Origin: Chamaea fasciata
Lineage: Eukaryota; Chordata; Aves; Passeriformes; Sylviidae
Assembly: GCA_029207755.1 (NCBI GenBank)
Contig: JARCOQ010000002.1
Location: 82,338,317-82,402,316 of the forward strand
DNA length: 64,000 nucleotides
Direction: 5' to 3'
The position numbers and the translations under genes are program-made. Positions 1-12,397 of this stretch are shown one piece after another. The stretch's first letter is position 1; every line of letters starts with the position of its first letter. The notes under the pieces were generated by a model. That model worked only from the letters and a program-made list of their open reading frames with translations. It was not told the origin of the DNA and made no database searches.

Positions 1-659
1 CTTAATATCTTAATTAGCAAAACTTATAGAAAAAAAATCCTTTGTGTAAAAAAGACAAACAAATCAGTAAACATAAGGAATAAACTAAGGATTCAACTCT
101 GTAGTTTTGGACAAGGTGAAGGATGTTGCCTTCAATCAAGCTAACCACTGCAATATGCCTCCCCTGAAGTCCCTGAGAACCAACAGCATGCACAGCAGAA
201 GACACTGGAGCATGTCATGAGAGCCTCGGAGACCTACTTGCACTAACATCAGGTAAAAACACCCAGAGGAAATTGCCAGGCAGAAAGACTTCCAGCTCCT
301 AAATGGTATGCTGGTGACTGAAAGCACTGCCAGATTGCAGTCACAGATTTGGTCACAGCTATTTACTGTAGCTCATTCTTTGCTGGAATCCCTCGTGAGC
401 TCAGTTCGATTTGTGTAACTGTAAGAAGTCTGGGGTAATGTTGGTTGTCCCTTTCCTATTTCTCTTAGTTATAGCTTCAGTGCTTCCCAGAGAGACAAGC
501 AGTCAGTAGGAAGGTCTGGTTTAGGATCTGGAGGATTGCTCACTTCATCTATTGGAAGCTGCACACTTTGTCACTGAGATTTCGTGACCCTTGTGATGAC
601 TTAAGTTTTAGCTTTCATGGTTTTCAGATTTTGTGCTGCCTAGGGGTGTAGTTCTGAGC
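1..659. other. Intergenic, no recognised feature
   Basis: AT-rich sequence. No exon, repeat family or signal was recognised. Confidence 0.6.
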
Positions 660-1062
660 CTCATATATTAAGCTTAGTAAGCCCTCTTCACAGAGTAGGT
701 AGACAAAACAAATCCTTTTCCAGATGGAGACCAAGGACAACTGTTACAAGCTTTCAAGCTCAAAAGCATAAACAATGGTGGACGGAAGAGAGAAAACAAG
801 GATGGGACTTCATAACCTGAAGCTGTAATTGGACAATTAAACCCAATATGCAAATGGACCAAAACTTATAAAAGTGTGAGACCTCATGATTGGTTGTCCA
901 TTTTGCAACCATTTTGGGCCCATCTTGGGTCTAGCCCTGGGCAGGCTCTTGTACTGCCCGAGGTGTATCCTTAAAGGCCTTTTAATAAATACCTATTTTA
1001 TTCTCTTAGCTCTGTCTAATCTCTCCAGGTCAGCCTTCCCAAGGTATCCCTTGGCAAAGTTC
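660..1062 (+). mobile_element. Probable solo LTR (ERV)
   Basis: Promoter-like and poly(A)-like signals are arranged as in an LTR. ACTTATAAAAGTG (TATA, about 864-876) is followed about 115 bp later by AATAAA (983-988), then a GT/T-rich stretch and an end near CCTTGGCA at 1060. The left boundary (TGTAGTTCTGAG at about 645-660) is approximate, and no target-site duplication was identified. Avian ERV origin is inferred from layout. Confidence 0.5.
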
Positions 1063-2909
1063 AACTCTTTAACAGAAATTGAGCTCTAAAACATTTTTGT
1101 GATTTTGTTGGTAACACTGTAGCATAGATAGCCATATTCACACTTTCCTATCATATAGCACTGCCTAGGGAGAAAACATGGATGAAAAAAGCAGACCTTG
1201 CTGCGCTGGGAATCACCAAAGGATCAAGAGATTTTAAAAGGAGACAATATGGAAAGTGAAAAATATTTCAGATTTTAAAAATGGAATAAAAGAATTACTG
1301 AAATTTTCATGTCCACTATCCTTCAACTCATATGTTCTGACAATGTAAATTTATATTACAAGAAGAACAGATACGTCTAAGAAGGGAATAGAAAAATTCT
1401 TTAAATGTGACTTATCCCAACAATCAGAGGTAATATTCAGGAACAGTTGTCCAAATTGGCATACTAGAACCTGTTTTTTCCAGAAATCCATCATATTATT
1501 CTAACACAAACTACCAAGAGAATATTTCTTTGAGCGTATTATCTAGGGCTGACTCGCTTGTAAGTTTTAATGGATGTCACAGCAAAAGCATGGCTGGGAC
1601 ATCACCTGGTCAGTTACTGCATAAGCACTTACCACAGGCAGGAAACACATTGTAAGTACAGTATATTTGTTGGTCACAGGATGCTGACAGCAACTCTTTG
1701 CTGTAGTTCCCAGAGGCACCTGGACATTAACTGTAATGAGCACAGGATAAACTATTGTGGTCAGAAGACAGATCCAAATGCCATGGTCTATCTCAAAACC
1801 TGTTTCTTCACAGAACTAACACCGCATACTTGTTTATTAGGCTAGGCAAACATCTTCCTCTCCAGCAAGAGAGTTAGCATAAGCTAAAAAGAAAACCCCC
1901 CTGATGATTCTTATTTGCTGCTTTTACTGATGGAAAGAGAAGGTCAATAGAAAAGGGCATGGCAGACTTGCTGAAATTTTCCTCTAACCCTTTTAAGCAG
2001 CTTGACAAATTATTAATACCCTGATCCAGTTGCACATTTTTCATTAAGGACTAAACATGCCTGTACAGTACAGGGATAACAGAAAAGTACAAAACAGACC
2101 ATCCAGAAAGTTTTCTAGGTGTACAAAATACTTCACACTTGCCATGTGCTTTAACAATCCTTCACCAAAAAAAACCCCATCATTATACAGGTTCTTTGGG
2201 GTGTTTTTCACATTCAGGGTATTGAAAAAGTATTAATTGTCTTCTGAAGTAAGACCTCTGTGTCAGAGCAAGCTAGCCTAAATTCCTGTTTAAGCTGATG
2301 AAAAGAAAATGGGCACTTATAAGACGAAATTCATTTCCTCCAAAAACAGCAGTCATACGAACCACATGCTATAAGTTCTTATTTGTTTCCATCACCTACA
2401 GAGAGACCATTGAGCAGCTCAGATGTAGCTGTCAGGAGAGACAGATGAGGCAGTGATTCCCATTCCTGGGGAACAGATCTAAGCAGATTTTAGAGGATCA
2501 GTGCAGGAAGGACACAGGGTGCTGGGAGACACATGGCCTTGAAAGAGTGTAGAGTGTCATTGGAGCTGTGACAGCAGTATGATTCAGGCTATACAGCCTC
2601 CATGTCCTCTAGCAAATTTATAAAAATTACATAGGCAAACTCCTGCTGATGTCCACATGTATCCTCAGTGTCAAACTCAGCTTTAACACACTGAGAGGAT
2701 GATCCCATCTGCCTCTACTGTGGCACTGGCTCAGTTCATGACCTTGGTGGCAGACCTTGGTGTGGCATTAATTTGCCCTTCTGCCTGCAGGAGCTGCAAC
2801 CCAGGGTGTGTGTGCAGGTCTGGAGGGAAGATGCATCGTTTGGATATCATTGTGACAGCACTGACTTGATGAAGTCACTCCTCCAACCAAGAACATCTGA
2901 AATACAGGA

Positions 2910-3440
2910 GGCAGAAAAATCTTACCATACATCTTGGCAGTTTTGTCTGCCATGGTAGGCAGCCACTCCAGCCAGACCTTGAGAGACAGTAGCCAGAAGG
3001 GATTGTTGGCTTCTTGCACATGAGGCATGAAGACATCAAATGTATCATTAGGGACTAGCTGAGCTTCATTATTGTTTGTCCCTCTCATTGACTTTACTCA
3101 GAGCCTCCTTCTCCCACAAAATGACAGAAGATTCGAAGACGTCTTGACGACCCCATTTAAGGACCACTGACTTAACAAGGTCACTCTCTAATGATTTCAG
3201 TAGGGTTTGGGCTTCATTAGAGAGAAGAATAATTAGCTCGATGCAATCTCCTGTCGTATCCACCCTCAGTGTATTGGCCAGATTGGAGCCAACAACTGTG
3301 ACTCCATATCAGAGGCAATTGCAGGGTAGCAGCTAAGGAGCTACCACAGGAGATGGAGACCTTGGACAGAGAGGCTGTGCAGTCCCTACCCATGCTGGCC
3401 ATGCTTTCCTGGCCCATCTTTGAGAAGGTAAGTAGTGTTT
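2910..3440 (-). pseudogene. Unidentified coding-like relic, frameshifted
   Basis: On the minus strand, three protein-like segments follow one another in different frames: a piece ending near 3290 (SLSKVSISCGSSLAATLQL), one from 3263 to about 3090 (TTGDCIELIILLSNEAQTLL ... SSVILWEKEALSKVNE), and one from about 3085 to 2926 (NDTFDVFMPHVQEANNPFWL ... MADKTAKMYG). The last segment runs into G|GTAAGA, which looks like a splice donor at 2925. I do not recognise the family. It may be an old gene fragment or a decayed element, and the protein-like look could be coincidence. Confidence 0.3.
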
Positions 3441-3799
3441 TCACACCTCATGTAGGAGTTTGTTTGAGTAGCCCAGAGTTTTTCTGTATCCAAGGCTGCA
3501 ATCATGTGTTCCTGTTAAGATCCTGCCAGATTTGAATATGCTATTAATTACGTGGAAGACCACATGCCACCATTCAAGGCAGCATGGGGTTTTGGGTACA
3601 GGGGCTAAAAAACCTGTGAGGAATGTCAGGGAAATGTGTACCCATGAGCACCCACAAGGGAACAGTGCTCAGTGGCATGAGACATTTACCCTCAGGAGGG
3701 ATGCTGAGAGGAAAGTTGTGCTCAGTTGGCTCCCACAAGCTCAGGGAAACAAGCTGGACCAGCTTTCTGACCACATCACAGAGTGATACAGTGTTACAT

Positions 3800-3935
3800 C
3801 CCTGTGCTAAAGAGCAATCTGAAATTACCTTACACAATTTCTCTATGTCTTAGTTTCTCTGTGGTATAAAGGAAGTAGCGTGGTATAAAGGAAGTAGTAA
3901 CTGTTCCCACCTCTTACTGATGCACAGTCACTTGT
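3800..3935 (+). repeat. Possible MIR-like fragment with internal 19-bp tandem duplication
   Basis: CTATGTCTTAGTTTCTCTGT followed by a TAAAGGAAGTAG stretch and CCCACCTC resembles the MIR core. The unit GTGGTATAAAGGAAGTAG(C/T) occurs twice in tandem at about 3861-3898, a recent-looking local duplication. Confidence 0.4.
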
Positions 3936-6541
3936 ATTTCTGGGGGAGGTGAGCACTGAAAGTTTTTCAGCTGATAATCTCCAAGCAATTGATGTAAAGC
4001 TAAGTGTAAAACTGAGATGCGGTCAGCTTGTCTCTTCTTCTCCACCTTTCAAAGAGGGCTGATGAAACAAATGGATAAATAAAATTATATTTAACCAAAC
4101 TGGACCTGAAGGTTACCTTGGCTGAAGCAGCGGCATTCTCTCAGAACACTAGTCCAAAAAACAGTTTATTAAAAAGTGGTGAGGTAAACCCCATTGTTCC
4201 ACATTTTTGGCTCCAGGAGGCTGGAGCAACCCTCACCTGATATAATTTTAAAGTGCTTGGAAAATTCACTAAATAAGAGGGGGTGGTGGGGGGTGGGTTT
4301 TGCACAAAATGAAAGCTTATACAATCCCTTAAGAAAAGCCAAACTTTAAACATGTGAAAGCTTATGAAAAATTAGATGATGTGAAAAATACTTTAAATCA
4401 AAGCAGCAGGTAAAGCTGGAAAAAAGTTATCTTCAGTTAAAATCTCTATGTACCACATTGATGGTAATTCTTCATTTCCTGCAGACTGTAAGTAAATCAA
4501 AGCCTACTTTGGGTTTCCATATCTGTCTAAGATCTCATCTCCAAGAATGTATTGTTTTGGCATTTCCCACATTGGAATTACCTCTGTTCCAAATTTGGGT
4601 AATAGAGTATGATAACATATTAACAAGTAATAAGCATGAAATTTTTATCCATTTTAAAATGTATTACTGAGAAAGAAAATAAACATGTAAAAAAGCCATC
4701 ATTTCAAAAGTAATCAGCAAAAGAGCCAAGAAAGCAAGACTTGGGTCACAAGAGAAAAATGAAAGAAAAGTATAGCTAATTGGTGGCACTTTGGTTGAGA
4801 AAGAATGTAAGAAAAGCTGCATACCTATTCAGGGAAAAGTAAAACAGATGTGTGAAGTGTCTGGCTGAGCTATTGTTTTAACTTTGTAATCTAAAATAGC
4901 TGGCTTGATTTCATTTTAACAAGGGATTAGTTTAGCAGACAGTTTGGATTAGCAGCAACATATATAAATAAACATGCTACTCTTAAATACTCAGCTTATA
5001 AAATGCAGGACAGCAAGAATCAGAAAAATTCTAGTCTTGAACTTTGAAATTACAGAGCCAAAACACATGCCCATCCCACAGAGACAAGGAATAAGCAAGA
5101 GCCTTCATATTGAATAATGTAATACAATAAATATTTGTGATTATGATTTCACAGAGAAGCAACTCAAGGCCTTCTCTATACCCTAATTGCAGAGGATTAA
5201 CAAATATTTTACACCTATGCTATTTTAAGAAAAAGAAGGATAAGCTCATACCTTGCTATTCATATGGGAAAGAACCTGACGGAGATCAGAAATTAAGGGT
5301 TGGGTATTCTGTAAAAAAAAAAAAAAAATATGTGTTGCTTCAGCCATAGGAGAGGGGGGGGAAAAAAGTCTTCAATTTGAAAAACCCCTTTTCTTATGAG
5401 TTTTTCACACAGCAGTAGAGATCCAGAATAACTGATTTGAGGAGGGAAGGCATCTGTGCTGGTAACCAGAAAGAGGATGACACTGGGAGGGGAGCACTTC
5501 TCCTCCAGTGTGTTCAGACAGCTATCCATCAGTCTGAGCATTCTCAGACCCTGCACTAACTTTTAAGTTATAAACATTCACAGACATTAGGGGTTTTATA
5601 TGGTATTTTGCACAGTCCCTTCCAGCACTGCCAAGCCGGATGTGATTCTAATGTCACAGTGTTTTCTGTAGCAGTCAGTTTGCTACCATCTGTTAGAAGT
5701 CAACACTAGTACGGGTTCTTTATTGGTTTTAGGCCCCTTAAGTCAGTAAAGGCTTAAACCTGCTACTGATTCCAGTGCACTTTGACTTTTGCCATCAGGC
5801 TGAAGGCATGGATATACAGAATCACAGAGACCATTCAGCTACAGAAGATGGGTAACATGCTCCCATGGGTAGCCACTACCTAAGTTGTTACAGGAGTTTC
5901 AGTCCTGTCCCCAAATTCCTGCATGCCGTCTATAAAGATAGCCATGCTGGAGCAGTCTTCCTTGGAAGAGTACATCAAGGTGGAAGGGGATGCGCTGTTC
6001 TCCACAACCATGATGAATAGGCTGAATGCAGCAGGAATTAATTACAGCAATAGATTTAATTTAGATATTAAAATCCATTCTTTTGTTAAAAATGAAGAAG
6101 TATTGTAAAAACTTCATAAATAAAGTCTTTAAAACGAGTTACATGACATACATATGTGGGGAATGTCTTAAGAAGGCAGAGCCTGGGCTGCATGTGAGGT
6201 TTCTTTTGTTTTTCACAGAGTAACAGTCATCTGAATTAATTTACGTTCATCAAGAACTGATAAACACATTGACTACTCACCATCAGACGTATGGCAGACA
6301 AAGACTAATGTGTATTAAATCCAGAGAATTTAAAGGATTTCCAATTTAATCCAAGAATCTTTAACAAGCAATTGCATCTGTCTGGAAACTTGTCTAAAAA
6401 GAGAATTCATGAGAGAAAGATATTGCGGATGCAGGAAAGCAGACTCCTGAAGATATCAGAAAATGTCAGACTCGGAAAATGTACCTCTTAGTGAGATAAG
6501 TTGTAGATAAATGCACAAGGTAGCAAAGGAAAAAGGCATGA

Positions 6542-6720
6542 CAATCATAGAATCATAGAGACAATTAGTACTTCAAGATCATTGAGTCTAACCTTTGACC
6601 TGGCAGTGCTTGTCGACTAAGTCATAGCACAAAGTGCCACATCCTGTCATTTCTTAAACACCTCCAGTAATGAGTAATGGCGACTCTGGGACTTCTCTGG
6701 GCAGCCCTGACATCATCTGA
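6542..6720 (-). mobile_element. CR1 LINE 3' tail fragment
   Basis: The plus strand begins AATCATAGAATCATAGAG (the reverse complement of the CR1 tail) and continues TCATTGAGTCTAACC, ACACCTCCAGTAATG and GGGCAGCCCTGA, the usual 3'-end blocks of CR1 in minus orientation. It is short, 5'-truncated and diverged. The left edge is sharp and the right edge fades at about 6720. Confidence 0.85.
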
Positions 6721-6890
6721 ATTTGTCTTCACCTGCCTGAACCTTTGTTTTAACTTATTTAGTTGGATCAGCAATTATCTGATGACCAGGTGGCTATTTC
6801 CCATTTTGTTCTTTTGTTCTTTTTTTTTTGCAAAACCTCAGTTTAGTGTCTACTAGATTTTCATAATTGTTTAAGGTAATGTATTGAGTT

Positions 6891-7820
6891 TGTGTGGCCA
6901 GGTTTTGGTAGCAGGGGTACTACAGGGGTGGCTCCTGTGAGAAACTGGTAGACATTTCCCCCATGTCCAGTGGAGCCAATGCCAGCTGGTTCCCACATGG
7001 ACCTGACATATCTGGCCAAGGCTGAGCCCATCAGTGATGGTGGCGGCATCTCTGGGATAACAGATTTAACAAAGGGGGAAAAGTTTACAAGGGCAACTGC
7101 AGCTGGAAAAAAGAGTGAGTGAGTATGTGAGAACAACACACCAGGGTCAGGCACCAGGGTCAGAGAAGCTAGAGTGGGAGGAGATGCTCCAGGCAGCAGG
7201 GCAGAGATTCCCCTGCAGCCTGTGGTGAAGACCATGGTGGGCCAGATGTCCCCCTGCAGCTGATGGAGTTCCATGGTGGAGCAGAGATCCACCTGCAGCC
7301 CAAGGAGAAGATGCACACTGGAGCAGTTTGTGAAGAACTGCAGTCTGTGAGAAGGTCCCACACTGGAGAATTTTGTGGGGGACTGTCTCCCATGGGAGGG
7401 CACACATAATGGAGCAAAGGAAGTGTGAGAAATCCTTCCCCTGAGGAACAAGGAGAAACAGACACAATATGTGGTGAAACGACCACAGTTCCTATTCTCC
7501 ATCCACCTGAGGTGCTTGACTGAAGGAGGTTGAGAAATTAAGAAGCAAAGTCGAACCTAAAATTAAGGGAAAGCTGGGAAGAATGTGTTTTAAGATTTGC
7601 TTTTATTTGTCATTATCCTGGTCCAATTTGATAGGCAATAAATTAATTTCCCTGAGTCAAGTCTGTTTTTTCCATTGTGGAAAGGTATTATCATCTCTCC
7701 CTGTCCTTGTCTTGATCTACAAACCCTTTCTTATATTTTCTCCCATCCAGCTGGTGAGGGATCAATTCAGTGTGTTGGTGGGCACCTGGTGTTCAGCTAG
7801 GTTTAACCCACTTGACCACC
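6891..7820 (+). mobile_element. Solo LTR of an avian endogenous retrovirus (copy 1)
   Basis: Begins TGTGGCCAGGTTTTGG and ends near GGTTTAACCCACTTGACCA. It carries AATAAA at 7637-7642 before a GTCTGTTTT...GGTGGGCACCTGG 3' segment. The middle has imperfect tandem units of about 50 bp built on GGAGCAG...AACTGCAG...GTGAGAAGG. I recognise this as a common bird ERV LTR, probably ERVL-like, but the family name is not certain. A diverged copy in the opposite orientation lies at 14.58-15.58 kb. The 213-codon open frame on its minus strand is fortuitous. Confidence 0.7.
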
Positions 7821-9335
7821 AGGTAATCATATATTTTTATTTAGATATAGTAACAAGTAGCCATTCCTTGTAGAATTAAATATCTATAAACAATATAATT
7901 ATGTAATGTAGAAGAATGCAGGCTTAAAAAGATAACAGAAGGGACATGGGAGGTACTTGAGCTCTCAACTTATCAGTGGTCAGCTACTGAGGATTAGCAA
8001 TAATCCTTAAGCAGTGACAGCTCAGGCAATCACATGGCCGAGACCTTTCTTCCCTCAGAGACATGGTGGGGAGATGCTGATCAGGTTAACTGGCTCTCTT
8101 TCAGCTCCTCAGCTCTTCCCCTGCACCACAGTCACCAGCAGAAGAAAAGCAGATATGCAATACACTCCAAGAGCCAGCATCACTCAAACTCAGATATCTC
8201 AAGTTAGTGCCTTTAGTCAGTGTGGGTCAAAGTACCATAAGAGCACTTTTTCAGAGCTCCCACGCCACTTATTTGTGATGGCTGGGGCTTTCTTGGGAAA
8301 AAGCCATTATGTCTCATTATTTTCCAGAACAACTGCCTCATTGGGAACTTCCCAGATGCTAGCTAGTCTCTCCATGAGGAAGGTTGGCCTTTTGAATCTT
8401 TTCATCTGGTAGTGACAAATCCTGACTTTCATTCTTTTAACAAATCCTCTCACCTAAAAAGGAGGTAAGGTCCATGTATTCGCTAGAACAAAGAGAAGCA
8501 GAAGATCCGTCAGTAATTTACAGTTATCTCTTTGTCTTTTGGGTTTTTCCACACATGAAATATACCTGCCCCAAGAGCACCAAGGTGGAGCACACAACTG
8601 GAGACAGCAGGGAACAAAAGTGAGCCCTCAACTTTTCTTCGGCATCTTAGCCTTAAGTGGCACAGCCTAAAAGTCTCTTGAAACACAGAAAGAGGGAAAG
8701 TTTTCACTATTCCAGTACATTCTGCGAGAGTAAAGACTGTGAGATGTGTCCTAACACTACTTCAATTAAAATGAAGTATCAATTTGATTTGAACCACCAC
8801 TTTTGATACGGAACTCAGCAACTTTATGTAGTAGGCTTGAGCAGATATAAAAAATTAATGTCTTAAATAATTTAGGCATCAGAGAGAGTCCCATGACCAT
8901 AATATAAACATATTGATGTTGGCAAGAAAACATTTATTATTAATTTTACATAAGAGCTACAAAGTTCCAGGTGCATTTCCTATTTCACACCAAACTTTGC
9001 AGACATGCAGAGCTTAATGGTATTTAGAACTTATTTATTTGTATCAATTTACATTTATGTCAAGAAAAACAGAAGTTATACCGAAGAAGGAAGGTTGTTC
9101 CAAGTCTTCCAAGTATATTTGGGCTGAATGAGTGCTCTGAATAAGTTTTCAGTGCTGCTGCAGTAAATGAGTAGGTGTTTACAAGAATTCAAAAGATATT
9201 AACCATTTCTGGAATTGTCATGGCAATGCCCTAGATTTCCTATGAAATCCTGAATAGGTACTGACTAAAACATTATTTTCTTCTGTTTGTCCTCTTTACC
9301 AAGAATGCTGAACCATCAAATATGATTTCGTACAG

Positions 9336-9372
9336 AATATATATATATATGTATATGCATATATATATATAT
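9336..9372. repeat. AT microsatellite
   Basis: Alternating (AT)n with a GTATATGC interruption in AT-rich DNA. Confidence 0.9.
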
Positions 9373-10448
9373 GTTTGTATGTGCATGGAGATATAGATAT
9401 ACAGTAAGTATAACTCTGCATGAATCTGATAAAGCTATTTTTTTTAAAATATATTTTCCCCCAAGGTATTCAGGCTTTGTATGCAGCAGGACAAACAAAA
9501 GTACGGCAAACACTAAATCTACAGGAAATAATATTTTTGTTGCTGCTAATAATCACTTGGTGAAAGGTCATTCTTGCGGTTTCTTCACAATACGCATCTT
9601 TGAGGGGACTCTCATTTTCTGAATACTGCAACTTTAAATAAAGAAATCCCTTTGCCCTCCCTCATTTAAATTCAAACACACTATTACAGTAAGTCACTGT
9701 GTTTGCTCACTTCGTGATCTGGGCCCAAATTTCCAAACAAAGATTTTTCAAGCCAAAATTTTAGACCCCTAAATTTAGACAGAAAAACAGCGGCGTTATT
9801 ATTTGTTTTTCTCATCCAGCATTTCCCTGTTCTGAAATAACAGTGATGGAGGCAGAGCAGAGGGGCCAGTTCTGAGCCCCAGCTCTTGCAGCTGCACAAG
9901 GCTGAGCAGAGGAGCTCAGAGGAGGGTGTAAGGCCATTCCTAGGTGGCATCAAACTGCCGGGACTGGCTCCAGCAAGAGGAGCAGGATGAGACTGCAAGG
10001 AGCCACTGCTGGACCTCTTTGAACTCAGGTACTGCCTGAACAGTGCTGCCTTGCTGCCAGAGCTGCTGAGGCTGCTGAGGCTCCAGCAGGGACCTGGAAG
10101 GGAAAGAGGGAGAGGCTTGACTGGAGCTGCTCTTTGCAGCCGCAGGCACAGCACAGCCCAGCCCAGCCCAGCCAGCCCAGGAGAGCCGTCCATCCACATT
10201 ACATGGCTTGTGTATAATAAAACAGAGCTCACGCTTTTTTACATCATCAGCTGCAGTATTAAAACAGGCCCTTCGCTGAGAGAATAAATACAAAAAAAAA
10301 TGACTAGAGGAGATGGCACAATCACAGAGAAGTGAGAGCAAAATCAGAACTATCCCTTCTTTTTCTTCCTTTTTTTTCTTTTTAGAACTAATGTAATTAA
10401 AGACTTCCTCAGCAAGGACACAAAGGGAGTATTTAATGTGAACTTTAA

Positions 10449-10492
10449 GAAAAAAAAAAAAAAAAAAGAGATTTAAAGGTTTAATATACCTC

Positions 10493-10523
<31 letters not shown>
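10449..10523. repeat. Paired poly(A) runs
   Basis: Two A-runs (10450-10467 and 10497-10523), each followed by a GAG trinucleotide and separated by about 30 bases. They may be tails of decayed retroposed copies or simple expansion. Confidence 0.85.
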
Positions 10524-10527
<4 letters not shown>

Positions 10528-11747
10528 TAGTTAAAGATTTCCTAAAAAAAAATTAAAGATCCACAAATGGCTGGTGAAACTCCATCAAGCAGCTGGAACT
10601 TGTTAATAGTCACACTCTCTTGTGACCTGAGATGCAGGAATCTAACCATGAATTTTTTACAGATATCCTTTAAAACAAGTGTTGGCTGATATCACTGTGG
10701 CCCTCTGGACTAAAACTTTCTGAAGACATTGTGGCACCCAGAGAAAATCAATTCTCCTGAAATTTAGGCTTCAGAAAAACACCTTTTTTCCATTTCTTTT
10801 CCTTAAAAAAAAAAAAGGACAAAATGAAGAAACACTTAATCAGTAGCAGTGACTCAGTATTAAAAAACAACAGTACTCTTTTCCCTCTGCTCTGCACATA
10901 TGGTTCCTCTGAGAGACCAGAGTTAATGAATAATAATAGTGGTTTCTTCACCAGCCATTGCTAAGACTGATATTATGTGAAAAAGACTAAATACAAGAGA
11001 AGGGTTTTCTACAAATATGGACCCAAAACACCTTCTGGATCTAAAAAAGCCAGAATTTGGTAAGGTGTTGCAAAACAGATACTAAATGTCTCTCTCTTAA
11101 TTACAGCCACACATAGATACCCAGAAGAAAAAATGCTGAAAGCCACGCTTCCAGGCAATTAAATCAAAATCCATACTCAGATTTTCATCACATATTACTG
11201 GGAAGAACTGAATGTTACATTAAACTAAGGGCTCCTCTAGATACTAACACTCATAATTCAGAAATGTGCAGGAATAGAGGCCATGCTTTCCAGCAGGATA
11301 CTGTTCCAAAGCAACTGGAATGAAGGCCCTACTGTGGACCATCCCAAGACCTGTCTAATCTTCCTGTACAGCTCTACACTTCCTTCCCTACACAGGAAGA
11401 AAATAGCACATGGCATTTCAAGAACACCGATGCACCATGAGTTGACTTCAGATGGGGTTCTAGCAGCTTTCTTGCAGTGGCACTATGCACTTAGCAGGGC
11501 TTCTTATATAAGCTGGAGGATACCACCAGCCCCATGAGACCACCTGGCTTCTGGATTAGAGTATATTCACCTTGGGGTGCAGGTGGAATGAATACAAAAC
11601 TCTTTCTAGTGGCCACTACACCAGCCCCAGTGGAGATGTCAGCACAGGGGTTGAAGACACTGTGCCTGGTCTGAAGAGTCATTACTGACAAAAGTGATTG
11701 GGTGGTCTTTAATAAGTCTTTGCTAAAGTAAATTCAGGAGCGGGACC

Positions 11748-12377
11748 TGTTGGAACCCTGGAGGCTGAAAATTTTAGGCTTTCTGTACTGAGGGGCATTG
11801 ACCCTCAGGCAGGCACTACATTTGACTTGAGGCCGTGGAACAGGCTTCTGAAACTGAGTGATGGCACTGAGGTTGTAGATGTGTAGTTTGAATAGCATTG
11901 TGTGGTCTCACAGGGTGAAAGACTTGAAACTGGGATTTTAGCATATAGTAATGTATGGGGCAAGATGGAGGACTTTGGGCATTGTCTGAGTCCTTCTTCT
12001 TTGCCTTCTTTGCCTTCTTCTTTGCCTTCTTCTTTGCCTTCTTCTTTGCCTTCTTCTTCCTTCTTCTTCACGGGTTTGGGTGGTTTTCTGTAACTGGTTG
12101 ATGGCGTCTGCATTGCAGACTTCAATTGATTAGTTATTGGGTTTAAAGTAAAAATAATTTAGGTGGCATTTCATAATTGGACAGACTGTCCTTGAAAAGA
12201 CTTTGTAGAGATAGAGAGGTACTCCATTTTACTTGCATTCTCTAACTTGCTAATTAGAGCTCACAGCTCATAAATCTGTAAATAGATAAGAAATAATAAA
12301 CATCCAAGTCCGAACACAACCAGAAACTTCCAAGCATTAATCCTGACCTTGGCAGAGAAGAAGCCAGAACCATCACA
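11748..12377 (+). mobile_element. Endogenous retrovirus LTR (about 630 bp) with attached primer-binding site
   Basis: Starts TGTTGGAACC and ends ACCATCACA (TG...CA). It carries an AATAAA at 12295-12300 and is followed directly by AA and a TGGTGCCCC primer-binding-like box. A 12-bp CTTCTTTGC-type minisatellite lies inside (about 11990-12060). The boundaries follow from the PBS and TG/CA rules. The left end was not confirmed by a target-site duplication. Orientation is plus (U3-R-U5 left to right). No matching 3' LTR was seen in the window. Confidence 0.65.
11990..12062 (+). repeat. Minisatellite (unit about 12 bp, CTTCTTTGCCTT-like) inside the ERV LTR
   Basis: Several tandem copies of a TTCTTTGCCTTC unit, with one shortened copy, within the LTR. 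On the opposite strand it gives an artificial Lys/Glu/Gly-rich frame. Copy number is likely variable between individuals. Confidence 0.85.
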
Positions 12378-12379
12378 AA

Positions 12380-12397
12380 TGGTGCCCCATGTGAGGA
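12380..12397 (+). mobile_element. Degenerate retroviral primer-binding site
   Basis: TGGTGCCCCATGTGAGGA lies two bases after the LTR end. It resembles the tRNA-Lys-type primer-binding sites of betaretrovirus-like (ERVK-type) elements with a few substitutions. It fixes the LTR end and orientation. About 200 bp of A-rich leader-like sequence follows before the element becomes unrecognisable. Confidence 0.55.

Larger units (their letters stand above)
1063..6541. other. Intergenic, downstream flank of SHOX
   Basis: AT-rich DNA with only short open frames. Apart from the coding-like relic (2.9-3.4 kb) and a MIR-like fragment (3.8 kb), I recognise nothing. A short A-run is at 5311-5328. Confidence 0.6.
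7821..11747. other. Intergenic
   Basis: No recognised gene. A 132-codon plus-strand frame at 8014-8412 has no familiar motif. The GC-richer patch at 9850-10190 with CCCAG repeats gives open frames without support. Confidence 0.55.

Noticed and set aside
6861..7502. 213-codon minus-strand frame
   Set aside because: It lies entirely in an LTR. A related frame appears in the second LTR copy at 14.8-15.4 kb for the same reason.
8014..8412. 132-codon plus-strand open frame
   Set aside because: No recognisable motif, no splice context and average composition. Probably fortuitous.
12000..12125. Lys/Glu/Gly repeat protein on the minus strand
   Set aside because: It is the translation of a minisatellite inside an LTR.
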